Below, one piece after another: positions 45,265 to 57,639 of a DNA stretch of 64,000 nt; the first letter of the stretch is position 1, and every line of letters begins with the position of its first letter. The notes under the pieces are model-generated. The model made no database searches. It saw only the letters and a list, made by a program, of their open reading frames with translations, and was not told the origin of the DNA. This DNA comes from Nymphaea colorata (lineage: Eukaryota > Streptophyta > Magnoliopsida > Nymphaeales > Nymphaeaceae). The stretch spans positions 11,312,417 to 11,376,416 of the forward strand of contig NC_045149.1 in assembly GCF_008831285.2 (NCBI RefSeq), in the 5' to 3' direction. The position numbers were made by a program, and so were the translations under genes.

Positions 45265-47064
45265 TCGTTGACTACCGGACTGTAAATGCTGTTGACAGTA
45301 AATCAATGTATAAGACTATAAGTACGCCCTCAATAAGTATGCCCTGTTTGCTGGAATGCGCATTGGCCTCTGGGGTGCAGTAACCAGAAGATGATTTACT
45401 CATTTGTAATTTATGTAGAGGATTCTTCTTGTGCTTCCCTAATTGTAATCTCTTTTTCCTAATTACAATCCCTTTTAGTCAGCCTGGATGTCCAACTCAT
45501 ATTACTGTGCATTCTTTCTTCCTTATATTTTCTCATTTGGACGGAGGCGTCTAAAGATTTGCCTCAAACGAAGCTAAATCTAAATTGACCTTAATTATGT
45601 GGTAGCATCATGATGCTTAACAATTTGGAGCCTTGAATATCGCCACTCTGATGGTTTGTATGACTAAGCTGAAAATGTTGCAGATATTTAAGTTGGGTCC
45701 GAATGGAACGATTATTATTGGAGGGTTTTGTCATTTTCTATTTTACTTGATCCGATTCTGACCAAAATCTAACATATTTAACTGCCTCCCATCCCCTAAT
45801 TGTATCCTTACACTCAAAATGCAGCTTGACCTTCTGAAGTCCAACTTACCCCTTCAGAAAATTTGTTTCAAATTATACTGTTATTGGCTGCTGTTCCACT
45901 TCGTGTTAACCCAACGAATTCTCGTGTCACCCACAAACCTCCTGCTTGAGGGTGATCCTTCATCTTTTGTGAAGTAAGAATAGAGATCGAAACAAGAAAC
46001 ATAACAGAAAAATCATAATAACAGGCCTTAGGCTGGAAGTAAAGCTTTTTCTACCTCAGCAGTAGGATCTCTCCTCAAAACCAGAACTTCACCTACAAGG
46101 AGATCCGTAGGCCCTAAGCCAAGGAAGCCATTTCCTTTGATTGGATGACCTCAGGGAGTGGATGATCCCAGGAACTTGTTCTATTATTCAGTTTGTGGAA
46201 AAGGGCCATGCCCATGGAACACGACTTTGCAGGGAAATACAAAGTTTTGTCTCCGTATGTTTTAAGCAAAAGATAAGACTCTGTCCTTCCCTTGATCCAG
46301 GGGAAGACAATTTGTATGCAGGTCTATTATGATCCCCAAATCCATCCGGATCCAGCAGTCAGTAAGTGCCTTTTCCTTAACCTTCATCATCGTATTGTAA
46401 TGATGACGTTTCTTGCATTTTCTTCAAAAGCATTGAACTCTCCCACTGAATTTCTCCTTGCAAAGGCCTAACAAGTGCTGATTCATAAGATGAAAAGTGA
46501 TCCTTCAACAGTCACCCATCCACCCCTTTTAACAACTGGTAGAGAGCTGTAACGCCAGTTCTCTTCGGAATACCGAATGAAACTGAAACTTAAATGACAA
46601 CCATTTCCACACCCTCACTGTGAGAGAACATTTGAGATTATATACTCAGTTGTTTTTCTTACCTATGTAGATAAAGCACCTATTTACAAGGGCAATACCT
46701 CTCAATTGCAATGTGTTAAGGGTGGGGAGTTCTGAACACCCCAAATTTTTTGTGCCACAAATGACCATTTTACCCCAACCAGGCCAATGTCTTGCATTTT
46801 TAGAACTGTTTTCAATCTGTCTACTGCTGTTTAGTTCATGACCTCATGAACTGTGTTAGATCGCCCTATTTCACCCTAACTAGTACTAATATTAACCAAA
46901 ACCTAGGAAAAACCCCACGCCAGACATTTTACCTTTTTGTCCGTGTATATCATGCTTTCCTAGACTGCGTGACCCTTAACCTAGTATTATTTAGTGTCAG
47001 ATTATTTTATTTTGTCCCACCTAGGTTACTAGATTGACCCTATGCCATTTTACCATTTCACCCA
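45265..47064. other. 3' flank of the ASCH gene and intergenic sequence
   Basis: The first few hundred bases are the probable 3'UTR of the ASCH gene. The rest has no recognisable gene. 46740-47060 is rich in CACCCTA, CCATTTTACC and CCTAGG words, seen again just right of copia element 4 (52507-52560), so element 4 probably inserted into this older repeat-like sequence. Confidence 0.5.
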
Positions 47065-47304
47065 TGTAGAAATACGAACAAGAAGAAGACGAAGAGAAAC
47101 CATGATCACGATGTAACGTGGAAAACCCTCAACACGAGGGAGAAAAACCACGAATGAGGAGGAGTTGGTGCCCACTAGCAGCCAGATCTCTTAAGATTAT
47201 CATTAACACTTAAGGATTAGGGTTACAGACTTAAGTAGAGCCCAAAACGGGCTACAAGGCGGGTCGGGTATGGATCCGGACCCGAAACCCACAAGCTATC
47301 AACA
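47065..47304 (-). repeat. 3' LTR of copia element 4
   Basis: 240 bp. Lacks most of the CT microsatellite (52382-52394) present in the other LTR. Confidence 0.95.
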
Positions 47305-50300
47305 CTCCCCCTCAAGTTGGGCGTACATATCAAACATGCCCAACTTGGATACATTCCTCTCAAATGAAGCTGAAGGAAGAGCTTTCGTCATAACATCAGC
47401 AGTTTGGTCTTCAGACTTCATGTAAGGTAAGATCAACTCTTTCGCATCAATCCTTTCCCGAATGAAGTGACGATCAATTTCAACATGTTTTGTTCTGTCG
47501 TGAAGAACAGGATTGTTGGCTAAGTTGATTGCAGACTTGTTATCACAATACATCTTCATAGGTCATTCAATCTCTATTCCAATGTCAGTCAACAATATCT
47601 TCAACCATAATAACTCTGACACTCCCATAGCAACTGCCCTATATTCTGCCTCTGCACTGGATCTAGAGCAAACATCCTGTCTCTTGCTCCTCCATACAAC
47701 AAGGTTTCCTCCCAAGTAGACACAGTACCCTGTAGTGGATCGTCTGGTATCACCACAACCTGCCCAATCCGCATCAGAATAGCCCTCGATTTCTACAGTC
47801 TCTTGTTTCACATACAGGAGTCCCTTACCAGGATTTTTCTTCAGGTAGCATAGCACTCTGTCCACAGCCTTCAGATGTGCATCGGTTGGTGCATGCATGA
47901 ATTGGCTCAAAACATTCACCGCAAAGGTGATATCAGGTCTCGTGAGGGTAAGATAAATTAGCTTCCCAACCAAACGTTGATATCTTCCCTTGTCTTCTTC
48001 ACAGAGAGGCTCTCCATCTCTAAGACTCAACTTGTGCCTAGTGTCAAAAGGGGTAGGAGTAGGTCTACATCCCAATTTACCAGTTTCTTCCAGCAGATCT
48101 AATGTATATTTCCTTTGGTTTAGTACAAGACCAGTACTAGACCTAGCAACCTCCATACCAAGAAAATACCTTAGTTTGCCAAGATCTTTGAGGTCGAATT
48201 CTGTAGCCAGTAACCCTTTTAGCTTGATAATCTCCTCCTCATCATCTCCAGTAACAATCATGTCATCTACGTAGACGAGCAGGAGAGTAACCTTGCTCTC
48301 CTTCTTCTTCACAAACAGAGTGTGATCTCCATTTCCTTGTTTGTATCCATGACGTATCATCACTCTTCTCAGTCGTTCAAACCACGCTCTGGGCGATTGC
48401 TTAAGGCCATACAATGTCTTTTTCAGCTTACAACACATTTCTGGTTCTTCATATCCTGGAGGCATATGCATATATACTTCTTCTTCGAGGTCACCATTGA
48501 AGAATGCATTCTTAACATCCAGTTGATACATCTTCCACTCCTTCATCACAGCTAGGGATATAACCACCCTCACAGTCTTCATTTTCGCAACAGGAGCAAA
48601 GGTTTCCAAGTAATCAATTTCATATTTCTGGCTAAACCCCTTGGCCACAAGTCGAGCTTTATATCTTTCAACACTCCCATCTGGTTTGTACTTGATGGTA
48701 TACACCCATTTGGATCCAACTAGGTGAGCGGCTTCAGGAATCTTCACCACTTCCCATGTCAAGTTTCTTCTTAGGGCATCTATTTCTTCTTTCATTGCAT
48801 CAGCCCACTTGGAGTCACTTTGAGCTTCAGCGACAGTCATGGGAATCACAGCCAAAGAAAGAGTAGAAACAAAGCACTTGTAATCTTTCCCAAGTCTGGA
48901 ATAAGAAACAAAATTACCAATGGGGTGTTGAGTACATGACCTGACACCCTTTCTCAGGGCAATGGGAAGATCGTCATTCTTCTTTTCAACCTCATCATGG
49001 GTCTCCACGGTCTCCTCGGTAGGACTTGGTTCATCCAGGGAAGGAGTGGCATTGGGATTGGAAGTAGATCTAGCATCACAAGTCATCACCTCTGTCCGAG
49101 TACCTCGTCTAGAGTAGAACTGTCCAAACAACTGAGGGCCTTCCTTCTCAATGCTATTGTCACCCCTTTCCTCCTTCTTAGGCACATCAACAGTATTAAG
49201 TGATTCTGCTTTCTTGTAGTCCAAAAAATCTATAAACTGAAGTTCCTGTCTCTGAGAATACTCTTCCCTGCCCACAGACTGCTCCCCCTGAAGAGGATTC
49301 GCACCAAAGTAAGAGGCATGTTCCAAGAAGGTAACATCCCTCGTAACATAAGCTCGACCAGTAATAGGATCAATACATTTGTATCCTTTTTGCGTAGAGG
49401 AGTATCCAACAAAGACACCTTTGATAGACTTAGGATCAAGTTTCTTGACATTTGGACTGTGATCATGGATAAAACATACACAACCAAAAACACGAGGAGG
49501 AAGAGGAAATGGTGGACGACTGCCAGGAAGCAACGAGTGGGGAGTCCTACCATTCAAAACACGACTGGGCATGCGGTTAATAAGATAGGCACTAGTAAGA
49601 ACTGCATCACCCCAATAGTGTTTAGGAAGATTTCTCTGAAACAAAAGAGCCCTGGTGACATTAAGAAGTTGATGATTTTTCCTTTCAGCTACCCCATTTT
49701 GAGGGGGGTGTAACTACAGGATGTCTCGTGAACAATCCCCCGTTGTCTAAGAAACTCCTCAACAGGCCGACACATGTACTCACGGGCATTATCGGACCTG
49801 AAAGTTTTAACATTCGCACCATACTGGGTATGCACAAGAAGAATAAATGTCTCGATGATTCGAGGAACCTCGCTGCGGTCTTTTAACAAGTATATAAATG
49901 TAGCACGAGAGAAATCATCAATGAAAGTGATAAAATACTGGAAACCTTGACGGGTATGAATGCCCGAAGGTCCCCATACATCAGAGTGAATCAGAGAAAA
50001 AGCTTCATTAGTACAACTAGAAGAAAGAGGGTACGAAGCCCTCACATGTTTGGCAAACTGACAAACATCACAAGAAATGGAAGACACATCAAAGGAGGAA
50101 CACAAGTCTGGAAACAAATGTTTCAAAATCCCAAAAGGTAAATGCCCAAAACGTTCATGCCAGTACATAAAAGACTGAAGACAATCTTCTCTTCTCTTAT
50201 CTGTCTTGCGGATCGCTGTCAACAGAGCAGTAGCCACACGTATGGGAAGACGATATAATCCATCAGAAGCTAAACCAATCCCAATCCTCTTCCCTGTCAC

Positions 50301-51629
50301 CAAGTCCTGCAAAACACAACGATCGGCAGAGAATATAAGTTCACAATTCAATTCTTTAGTAAGTCTACTGACTGATAAGAGATTTAAAGGAAACTGGGGA
50401 ACATGTAAAGCGCCCTGCACATGAAATTTGTCCAACAAGGACAGAGTGCCTTCGCCTACCACACAGGTAGAGGAACCATCTGCAAGAGAAACACGTTCTT
50501 TTCCCGAGGACAACTTATACTCATGAAACAATTTTGGATTACCTGTCATGTGATGAGTAGCACCACTATCGACAATCCATTCCCCCACAGAAGAGTTACC
50601 TTGATTGCCAATAGCTGCAAGAGCATGATTAGCTGTAGTTCCCTCTGAGGTCTCAGTCTTATTGACATCGAGCCTGCCCAAATAAGCCCTTAGTTCACGA
50701 AGCTGGTCAGCAGAAATGGAGACTTTTTCTCCACTAGAGGCTTGCACCTCAGACACAGGCGTTCTCCCAGTCAAAGATCTCCCTCTGTTCCCCTTCTTTT
50801 CTGGATGAAGATCCCAGCAATAATCCACAGTGTGACCTGTCTTTTTGCAGTGAGTGCACCGGCGAAGAGACCTAGATGGGCTGCCAGGACCACGACTCAC
50901 GAGAGCAGATCTCTCGTTATAGGGCACAAGTTCCCTCTTCCCTTCTTTTGTAACAAGCCTTCTCTGTTCTTCCGCTTCAACACAGGAGTACACATCTTCA
51001 ATACTGGACACCTCCCCTGAATTCAAAATCTGGCTTCGAACACCTTCAAACTCATCATTTAAACCTGCTAAAAATAGGAACACCCTGTTTTCCCATTCAT
51101 GAGCAACATAGAGCGCCTGATCATGGGGACAATGCCAAGGAATATCAGAATGATAGTCAAGCTCTTCCCACATGGCTTTCAAAGCCCCATAGTACTCTGC
51201 AACAGACGAGGTCCCTTGTCGAATGCCATAGACTGTCTTCATTACTTGGTAAGTACGAATTGCGGTCTTCTTTTGGCCATACATTTGCTCGAGGACCACC
51301 CACATGTCTCTAGCAGTCTTCTTCCGAAGGATAAGGGGCTGAATATCGGCGGAAATAGAATTGACAATCCAAGTTTTCACTTGATTATCCTCAAGAAACC
51401 AAGTATGCCACACATCACTTGTTCTTGCTGGTTTGGGGTTGCTCCCATCAATATAGGCCATGCGACCACGGCCAGCAATCCCCATGGTCATAGCAGGCGA
51501 CCACGAGAAATAATTATCCTTGGTGAGGCGAAGAGTGATGACCTGCATGGGAACATTCTCAGTTCTAAAAGCCCCTATTTCAGTGGGATTGGTGTTGACG
51601 GTTGACGAGGAAGAGGCTGCCATAATCAC
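47299..51629 (-). pseudogene. gag-pol of copia element 4 with one frameshift and one stop
   Basis: 51629-49689 encodes gag (LRLTKDNYFSWSPAMTMGI), a CCHC knuckle (CTHCKKTGHTVDYC), the protease DSGATHHMT, the HHCC region (HERFGHL; CDVCQFAKH) and the integrase core (HSDVWG, then RSDNAREYM). A single-base loss in a C run at about 49704 breaks the frame just before the last integrase catalytic Glu. 49644-47563 continues with the rest of integrase, RT (KWVYTIKYKPDGS; YVDDM) and RNase H (YSDADWAG; RSSAEAEYRA). An in-frame TGA at 47562-47560 interrupts RNase H before MYCDNKSAINLANN, after which 47559-47299 completes it. Apart from these two lesions it is well preserved, so inactivation is recent. Gag could start at MIMAAS or two codons later. 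Confidence 0.93.
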
Positions 51630-52246
51630 AGACCAGTCTAGCTACGGGTGAAGCCCAGTAGGCAGCAAGGGCAGCAGGGAGCAACAGCACAATACAACAC
51701 CAAAAAAGGCAGAGAGCAGGCAACGGACAAAACGGAGAACGCCTAAACCTCACCGGCAGAAGAGACAGCAACAGAGAGGCAGCGCCGGAGAAAAAACGAA
51801 GCAGAACGGCGCGGCGCTGGGCGGAAACAGACCGCCGGAACCAGGCAGAGCGGCGCACCGGCGGAAGCAGACCGCCGGAAAAAGACACGGCGGTGGGCGC
51901 TGGGCGGAAACAGACCGCCGGAACCAGGCAGAGCGGCGCACCGGCGGAAGCAGACTGCCGGAAAAAAAAACACGGCGGTGGGCGATGCGTCGGATGACAG
52001 ATAGGAACGCCGCTGGACAGGGCGTCGCTGTGCCGGTCGTCGCTAGGCAGAGACGGTGGAATCCTGAGCGGCGCTGATCAGGGCGGCGGGGCGACAGGCA
52101 CAAGCGTCGGGCAAGGGCGTCGGGCGAAGCTCGGGCACGAGCGTCGGGCACGGGCGATGAACAGTGCCGGGCGAGACGATGAACAGTGCCGGGCGAATCC
52201 TCCTCCAACACGGGCAAAAGACAAACCAGAAACGCCGGAACTTCAC
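51630..52246 (-). other. GC-rich leader of copia element 4 with 83-bp tandem repeat
   Basis: Between the primer site and gag lies sequence far richer in G+C than anything else in the window, full of CGCCGG, GGCGG and GCGTCGGGC words. Two 83-bp units (51819-51901 and 51902-about 51986; starting GGGCGGAAACAGACCGCCGG) are nearly identical. Shorter GCACGGGCGATGAACAGTGCCG-like units repeat around 52140-52195. Open frames across it (up to 206 codons on the - strand) are Arg/Pro/Ser-rich, overlap in all phases and look like composition artefacts. Confidence 0.8.
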
Positions 52247-52259
52247 GGCTCTGATACCA

Positions 52260-52506
52260 TGTAGAAATACGAACAAGAAGAAGACGAAGAGAAACAATGA
52301 TCACGATGTAACGTGGAAAACCCTCAACACGAGGGAGAAAAACCACGAATGAGGAGGAGTTGGTGCCCACTAGCAGCCAGACTCTCTCTCTCTTAAGATT
52401 ATCATTAACACTGAAGGATTAGGGTTACAGACTTAAGTAGAGCCCAAAACGGGCTACAAGGCGGGTCGGGTATGGATCCGGACCCGAAACCCACAAGCTA
52501 TCAACA
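52260..52506 (-). repeat. 5' LTR of copia element 4
   Basis: 247 bp. A (CT)n stretch at about 52382-52394 accounts for the length difference from the other LTR. Confidence 0.95.
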
Positions 52507-52511
52507 ACCCA

Positions 52512-55500
52512 TAAACCCTAGGCCCTATGTCATTATACTGTTTTGCCATGATCCCTAGGAAACCCTAAAAATTGAAGGTGTTGAACCTGGTCGATAATTA
52601 CACCATCACCAATTTGTTTCGGTTGGACCATGACGACATTCTTGTTTGGTTTGAAAATATCCTGGCGAACTCAACATGGTTCATTTTGGTGAAGTTGAGC
52701 TTGACGGGGCCCATTTCTTTAGAAAAGGTCAGTGTTTAGCTCAATTTTGCAATTAAAATTTGAACCATACTGAGAATAGCTTCCTTATGCTTTGTCTACT
52801 TATCTTTAGTGGCTCTTGAAGTACATCTCATAAATTTTAGCTTCACAATTGCAAATAGTTCTAGAGTTACTTAACTATATTCTCCCACCTCAAACTTTCA
52901 AACTTTCTCCGTCATCCTTCATTTCCATTTTTCCTCTTCAAATGGAGTCGCGACATTTTTAGAGTATCTCAATTTTTTTTGTTAAACTGGAAATTGTTTT
53001 TTCCTAGCCATTTGAGCCTGCAGTTGGCTAACCTAGAGGGCCATGACCTAGCATGGATTGGTCACTCAAAATATCTGAAGACAGCTTGTGCTTCTTTTGA
53101 TTATGAGTTGATTGATCTTTTAATCCTGATGAATTAGAATTATTACTATACCAATTGGTTTTTGCTTTAATTTTACTTGTTTGGTTTGTTCTAAATTCAT
53201 CAATTTCTTCATTTTGTGCTAAGGGCAAGATTGTTATTTCACATGACCTACTTAAGGGTAGTTTGGACCTTTTGTTTTCTTCACATATTCCTGCGTTCTC
53301 CTAAGCTTTGTGTTACATTAACTAGTAATGTGCATAATCAAGTCATATAAGACATGTCGCCTCATGTTAGATCAATCTTATATCCAGATTCATAGCAATG
53401 AAGATCTAAGTCTTGATATTCTATTTGGTCTTTTTATTTGTATTTTTATCTAAACCTTCTCAAATCTAATCTCAACACAAATTAATGTCTGAAATCAAAT
53501 ACGATGTTGAAACTCACCAGGTGATGCCAAGTATACCCTGTTCCATTGTGACTGTCGATTTTAGGGTTACTTACCTTTTCTAACTTTAATTTTCAAGCTA
53601 AATTAGTGAGCTCCCTAGGACTACATGCCCCCTCATTAGGAATTCCTTAAATTTGCAAACTAATGCCCAACTCACATTATAAATAGAGGCTTAGAATGGA
53701 ACATCCCCCCCCCCCCATCCTATGCCTTAATCTTTGTTTCCACGAGTAGACACTTCTTTAGAGGCTCCCAAGGTTCCACATTTAGCATTGAGGAGGAGGA
53801 GGAGGAGGAGGAGGAGGAGGAGGAGGAGGAAGAAGAAGAAGAAGAAGAAGAAGAAGAAGGACACCCAGTTGAAGTTTTTCTATTTACCTACATTAAACAA
53901 GTAAGTTCCTCTCTTATTTATGTAGATCCTCTCTTCTATTCTATTGTTTGATGCTCCATAGTCTCTATAAGGGCTTCATGTGTTTTGTTTCTTCATTGTA
54001 TGTTCTTCGTATTCTCATTAAGATTCACTGACGAGAGATTGAGTGTCTTTGTGGATGTAGCACACTCTCTCTAGGTCCCTTTTTTTAAAAAATTTTTTTC
54101 CTTTACTGTTAACGTTTTTCTTTGTATGTTGGCATAGTAACGAGGTGTTGAGACCGCCTTAATGGATGCCAGTTCCCTCTTACTATCCATGTTGAGGTTG
54201 AGATCACCTCCATGGATGTAGCTTTCTTTTGGCCGATAGTGATTTTCACTGTCATTTGCATCATGTTTATGCATCGTTTTCATATATTCACAATGGGATT
54301 AGCTAAATCTATGTAATTACATTTAGCTCATACTTGTTATTTCTAGCTGTCACTTGTTAAACATAGCATGATATTTTTTCATTGTGCATGCATCCATGCA
54401 TCATATTCATGGTATTTTCATGCTTATTAGGTTTCATGCACTCCCCATGATCAACCCAAGTGATTATCTCATGTTAGAACCCAACTTTACCCAAGATTCC
54501 ATGTTTTAGGTACCCTTGTTATATTGTTAAGCAAAAATCAGTTTTCTAGTTTAGGAACCACTTTCTCCCAATCCGTAACTCATTTTTATGAACTGTGAAA
54601 AAATCTTGTTTCTCCAATCTATCTAATATCTCTTCACTAATTTTTGTGAAAAACTAAGCTGTTTTGACCCCACACTTGGTCGATTTTCAAAGACTGGTTA
54701 TCTGCAATTTACAGGTTGCATAAGTTGGTCCTGAAAATTCACCAACTTAAAAACTCAATATCTCATACTATACTATTTTTTCATGTGTATAGTTATCCCA
54801 AACTAATTTTCATTCAGATACAAGTTGTTTCACCAGTCGGTTAACTATTTTGATGAAAACTATTTTCTACACTTTGTGATTCTGACCATAGGTTTGCGAC
54901 CCTGTTTTTTTAAGTCATGGTGCTGTTATTCACGTTCCATCAATTGGTTATCTTCCTTTCTCACATAACAAGTCTTTCCACCATGTTTCAGCATTAGATA
55001 TTGTCGTTTGTTAAATTTTCACTTACCTTTAAAATTGCAGTCCAAATAAGTTTGCTGTTTTATTCTTGCTATAACTATTTTCTATACTAACTTCGTGACA
55101 TTTAACGTTTTTCCAATCCATAATTTAGAATTATTTGTCCGATATTCCGAAAACTAAATCCTAGATTTTATGAGAAACCAAGCTTGCTAGCCCTAGTTTT
55201 CCATTCTTTTGGATTAGGTTCTACAGTGAGACTGCGTGTTTTGTTTTACAGCAGAACATAATTTCTACTCTAGGTTGAGCACAATGTCTTTTCATGTGTC
55301 AAAATAGTTTTCCCAATTTATCAGTTAGAATCTCTTTCCTGATACACAAAAAGTGTCCACGTCAACCTTCAGGTCCATCCCCACTTGTTTAATAGGTTTC
55401 CTCTCGTCCTAAACCTAGCCACCGGATCATATATTATGTTTTGCAGTTCTATAGAAAACACTCTTTTTAACATCCATTTTGGTTTGACCCTAAACTTTGG

Positions 55501-57551
55501 ACTTGAGATAGGTATCTCCAATGTATCACTTGCATATAATTCTTCATGCATTTAGAATGATCATTATGAAGTTTCATCCAAATCTAAGTTGGTTTCATAT
55601 GCACATTCTCTGTTTGGATTCCAAAAATGGTGTTGAACATGTTCTACATTGTAACAAGTTAAAGCATAGCCTTGTTTGTTCACTATCTCTTTTGCATGCT
55701 ATGTGAATTTTTTCACATGTCATCATTTGTTAGGCTATTCTTCTGTGCCCATTAGGTAAGCATTTTGACTTACTATATTCTGAATTAGATAGTTTCATAA
55801 CAAAATAATTCTCATCTAATTTATTAGTTGTTTTTAGCAAGAATTGTGATTGTTGTCATCTACAAATAGTCTTCATGTCTTTAATAAAATGTCTCTCATG
55901 TTTTATGTCCACCTATGTTGCTTAGTGATGGCTTTCATGCATAGATGTCTGTATGTGATACCATGTTTCATCTCATAACAAGCAAAGTTTAGGGTATTTT
56001 GTATGCATCCATCATAAGTTTAAGTTGGGTTTATTACATTCTATCATTTGTTATCACTCTTTTTCATGTAATTAGCATGTTCTTTCATTATGTCTCTGAT
56101 AGTTTGGTCATTTGAGTCTTTGCATATCATGTTATGTCATGTCATTTTACACATTATATTCATGCATGTATTTAGTTTCTAGGAATTTATTGAGGGAAGC
56201 AAATGCTCAACAAAGGAACTTTCACCACAACGTTCATGTATCGTTGAGAAATTCAAGATTGCATACATATCTTTGCTTGATAGCTTCTTTGGCTCAATTT
56301 ATGTTGTTCACATTAGACATGTATTGCATATAGTTTTTTTTTTCATACTCTACTTGTATAGAATGGTTTGTCATGCATGGCACACACTTTGAATTTCAAT
56401 TTCTTAACATGTTGATCAATAGAAATTCCTTCGATGCACCAACTCAATCCTTCAAAAAATCAAGTGGGTTGCTTCTGGACTCAAGCAAGTAAGTCCGAGG
56501 GGTGTTGTACACCTGGTGTCCTAAGGCCAACTTGTTTGGGATCTATCGATCCAAAACTCATTAAAAGGGTTTAGTAGAAAGTCAGATAGGCATGACATTG
56601 CGTAAAGCAAACTACACAAATCCACTAAAATGATGGAACTCCATAGCAGCTTATGGGATGGTGAGGTATTTCCTCGGGAGTAAAGAGCAGCTAAAAATAA
56701 AATAAAATAAAAAATGCAAAAGCTAAAGTTAACAAGAGGCAAAAGTAAAAGAAAAAGAAAAAGCACTTGCCAAGGAACAGAAGGTGTGAAGCACTCAGTA
56801 CTCTAGGTGACAAATGCAAAAACCTTTCATGATTACATGGAGGAAGAAATTATACATGCAAACTCCTGCCCTAGAAATTGCTGATCACAAAAAGAAAGCA
56901 ATGGTCAATGCCCAAGAGGAAAACTTTCAAAACAAATTGCAAAAAATTGTTGTCCACATCTTTGCCACTAAGTAAATTCTCTAACTTGCTCAGCAGCAAA
57001 GAGGTGAGTTGAAATTGAATTTTTGTGATAGAATTTGAGATTGAAATTGGATTTTTGACTTGAATTGGGATTTAAATTGAAATTGATTTTTTTTTATAGA
57101 ATTAAAACTGGATTTCTGAAGTAGGATTGGGGATAGAATAGAATCTCTGAAATTGAAATCTTGAATTGATAATTGGAAATTGAGATTTGGACTAGATCTT
57201 GGAAATTCTTGAAATTAGATTTGTTTTTAAAACAAAAGGTTGGTTTTATAAAATTGGATTCAGATCGTAGAGTTTGAAATTTCTAAGTTTGGGAATGGCC
57301 AGGAATCGACCAATAGTTTGGGATTTCGAACTTGATCTTTAGGAAAACTTGATCTTACTTGATTGGTGAGTTTAGAAATTGCAATCTTGGATTGTCTTGT
57401 TTTGAGCAACTTGACTTTGAGAAATTTGACAATGAAATTTGTTGGATTTGGGTTTCAAAATTGATTTGGTTTTTGAGAAAATCCAATCATGGATTTCAAA
57501 TTGATTTTGAATATGTAGGTTCTTTTTAATCATTTTAGAAATTTTGTGTTT
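52512..57551. other. Intergenic; possible decayed long LTR, microsatellites
   Basis: No coding sequence recognised. Contains a run of 12 C (53705-53716), long AT-rich text with poly-T, and from 57000 a GAAATTGAATTTTTG-type low-complexity tract. The sequence just beyond (57600-57625, GGTAGCGACTCCGACTTG) resembles the tRNA-Arg-type primer-binding site (GCGACTCCGC) used by Tat/Ogre gypsy elements. Much of this stretch could therefore be one long degenerate LTR. This is an inference from a single motif. Confidence 0.3.
53790..53860. repeat. (GGA)n(GAA)n microsatellite
   Basis: About 13 GAG/AGG units followed by about 10 GAA/AGA units. Confidence 0.98.
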
Positions 57552-57592
57552 TTGCGACAAAATAAGCGGGGTGCTCAAGTTTTTTGTCGCAA
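57552..57592. repeat. Perfect 11-bp stem-loop
   Basis: TTGCGACAAAA (57552-57562) and TTTTGTCGCAA (57582-57592) flank a 19-nt loop. It lies just before the GCGACTCCGA motif, where an LTR end would be expected if this is a Tat/Ogre-like remnant. Confidence 0.8.
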
Positions 57593-57639
57593 TATAACTT
57601 GGTCACGGTAGCGACTCCGACTTGACTCACTTAGATTTT

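Larger units (their letters stand above)
47065..52506 (-). mobile_element. Copia element 4, recent, nearly intact
   Basis: A 5442-bp element with LTRs 47065-47304 (240 bp) and 52260-52506 (247 bp), starting TGTAGAAATACG and ending CTATCAACA as written on +. Perfect target duplication ACCCA (47060-47064 and 52507-52511). On the - strand a TGGTATCAGAGCC primer site (52259-52247) follows the 5' LTR, and a CTTGAGGGGGAG-type polypurine tract precedes the 3' LTR near 47305-47316. The LTRs differ by a few substitutions and a 7-bp CT-repeat length change, so it is young but older than element 3. A GC-rich leader of about 620 bp separates the primer site from gag. Confidence 0.96.

Noticed and set aside
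46141-46332. 63-codon frame LREWMIPGTC..., considered as organelle-derived
   Set aside because: I could not match it to any plastid or mitochondrial gene and it shows no conserved motif.
51750-52370. 206-codon - strand open frame in the leader of copia element 4
   Set aside because: It spans GC-rich tandem repeats and the LTR boundary. Several overlapping frames are equally open and the composition is Arg/Pro/Ser-rich without motifs, so it is a composition artefact.
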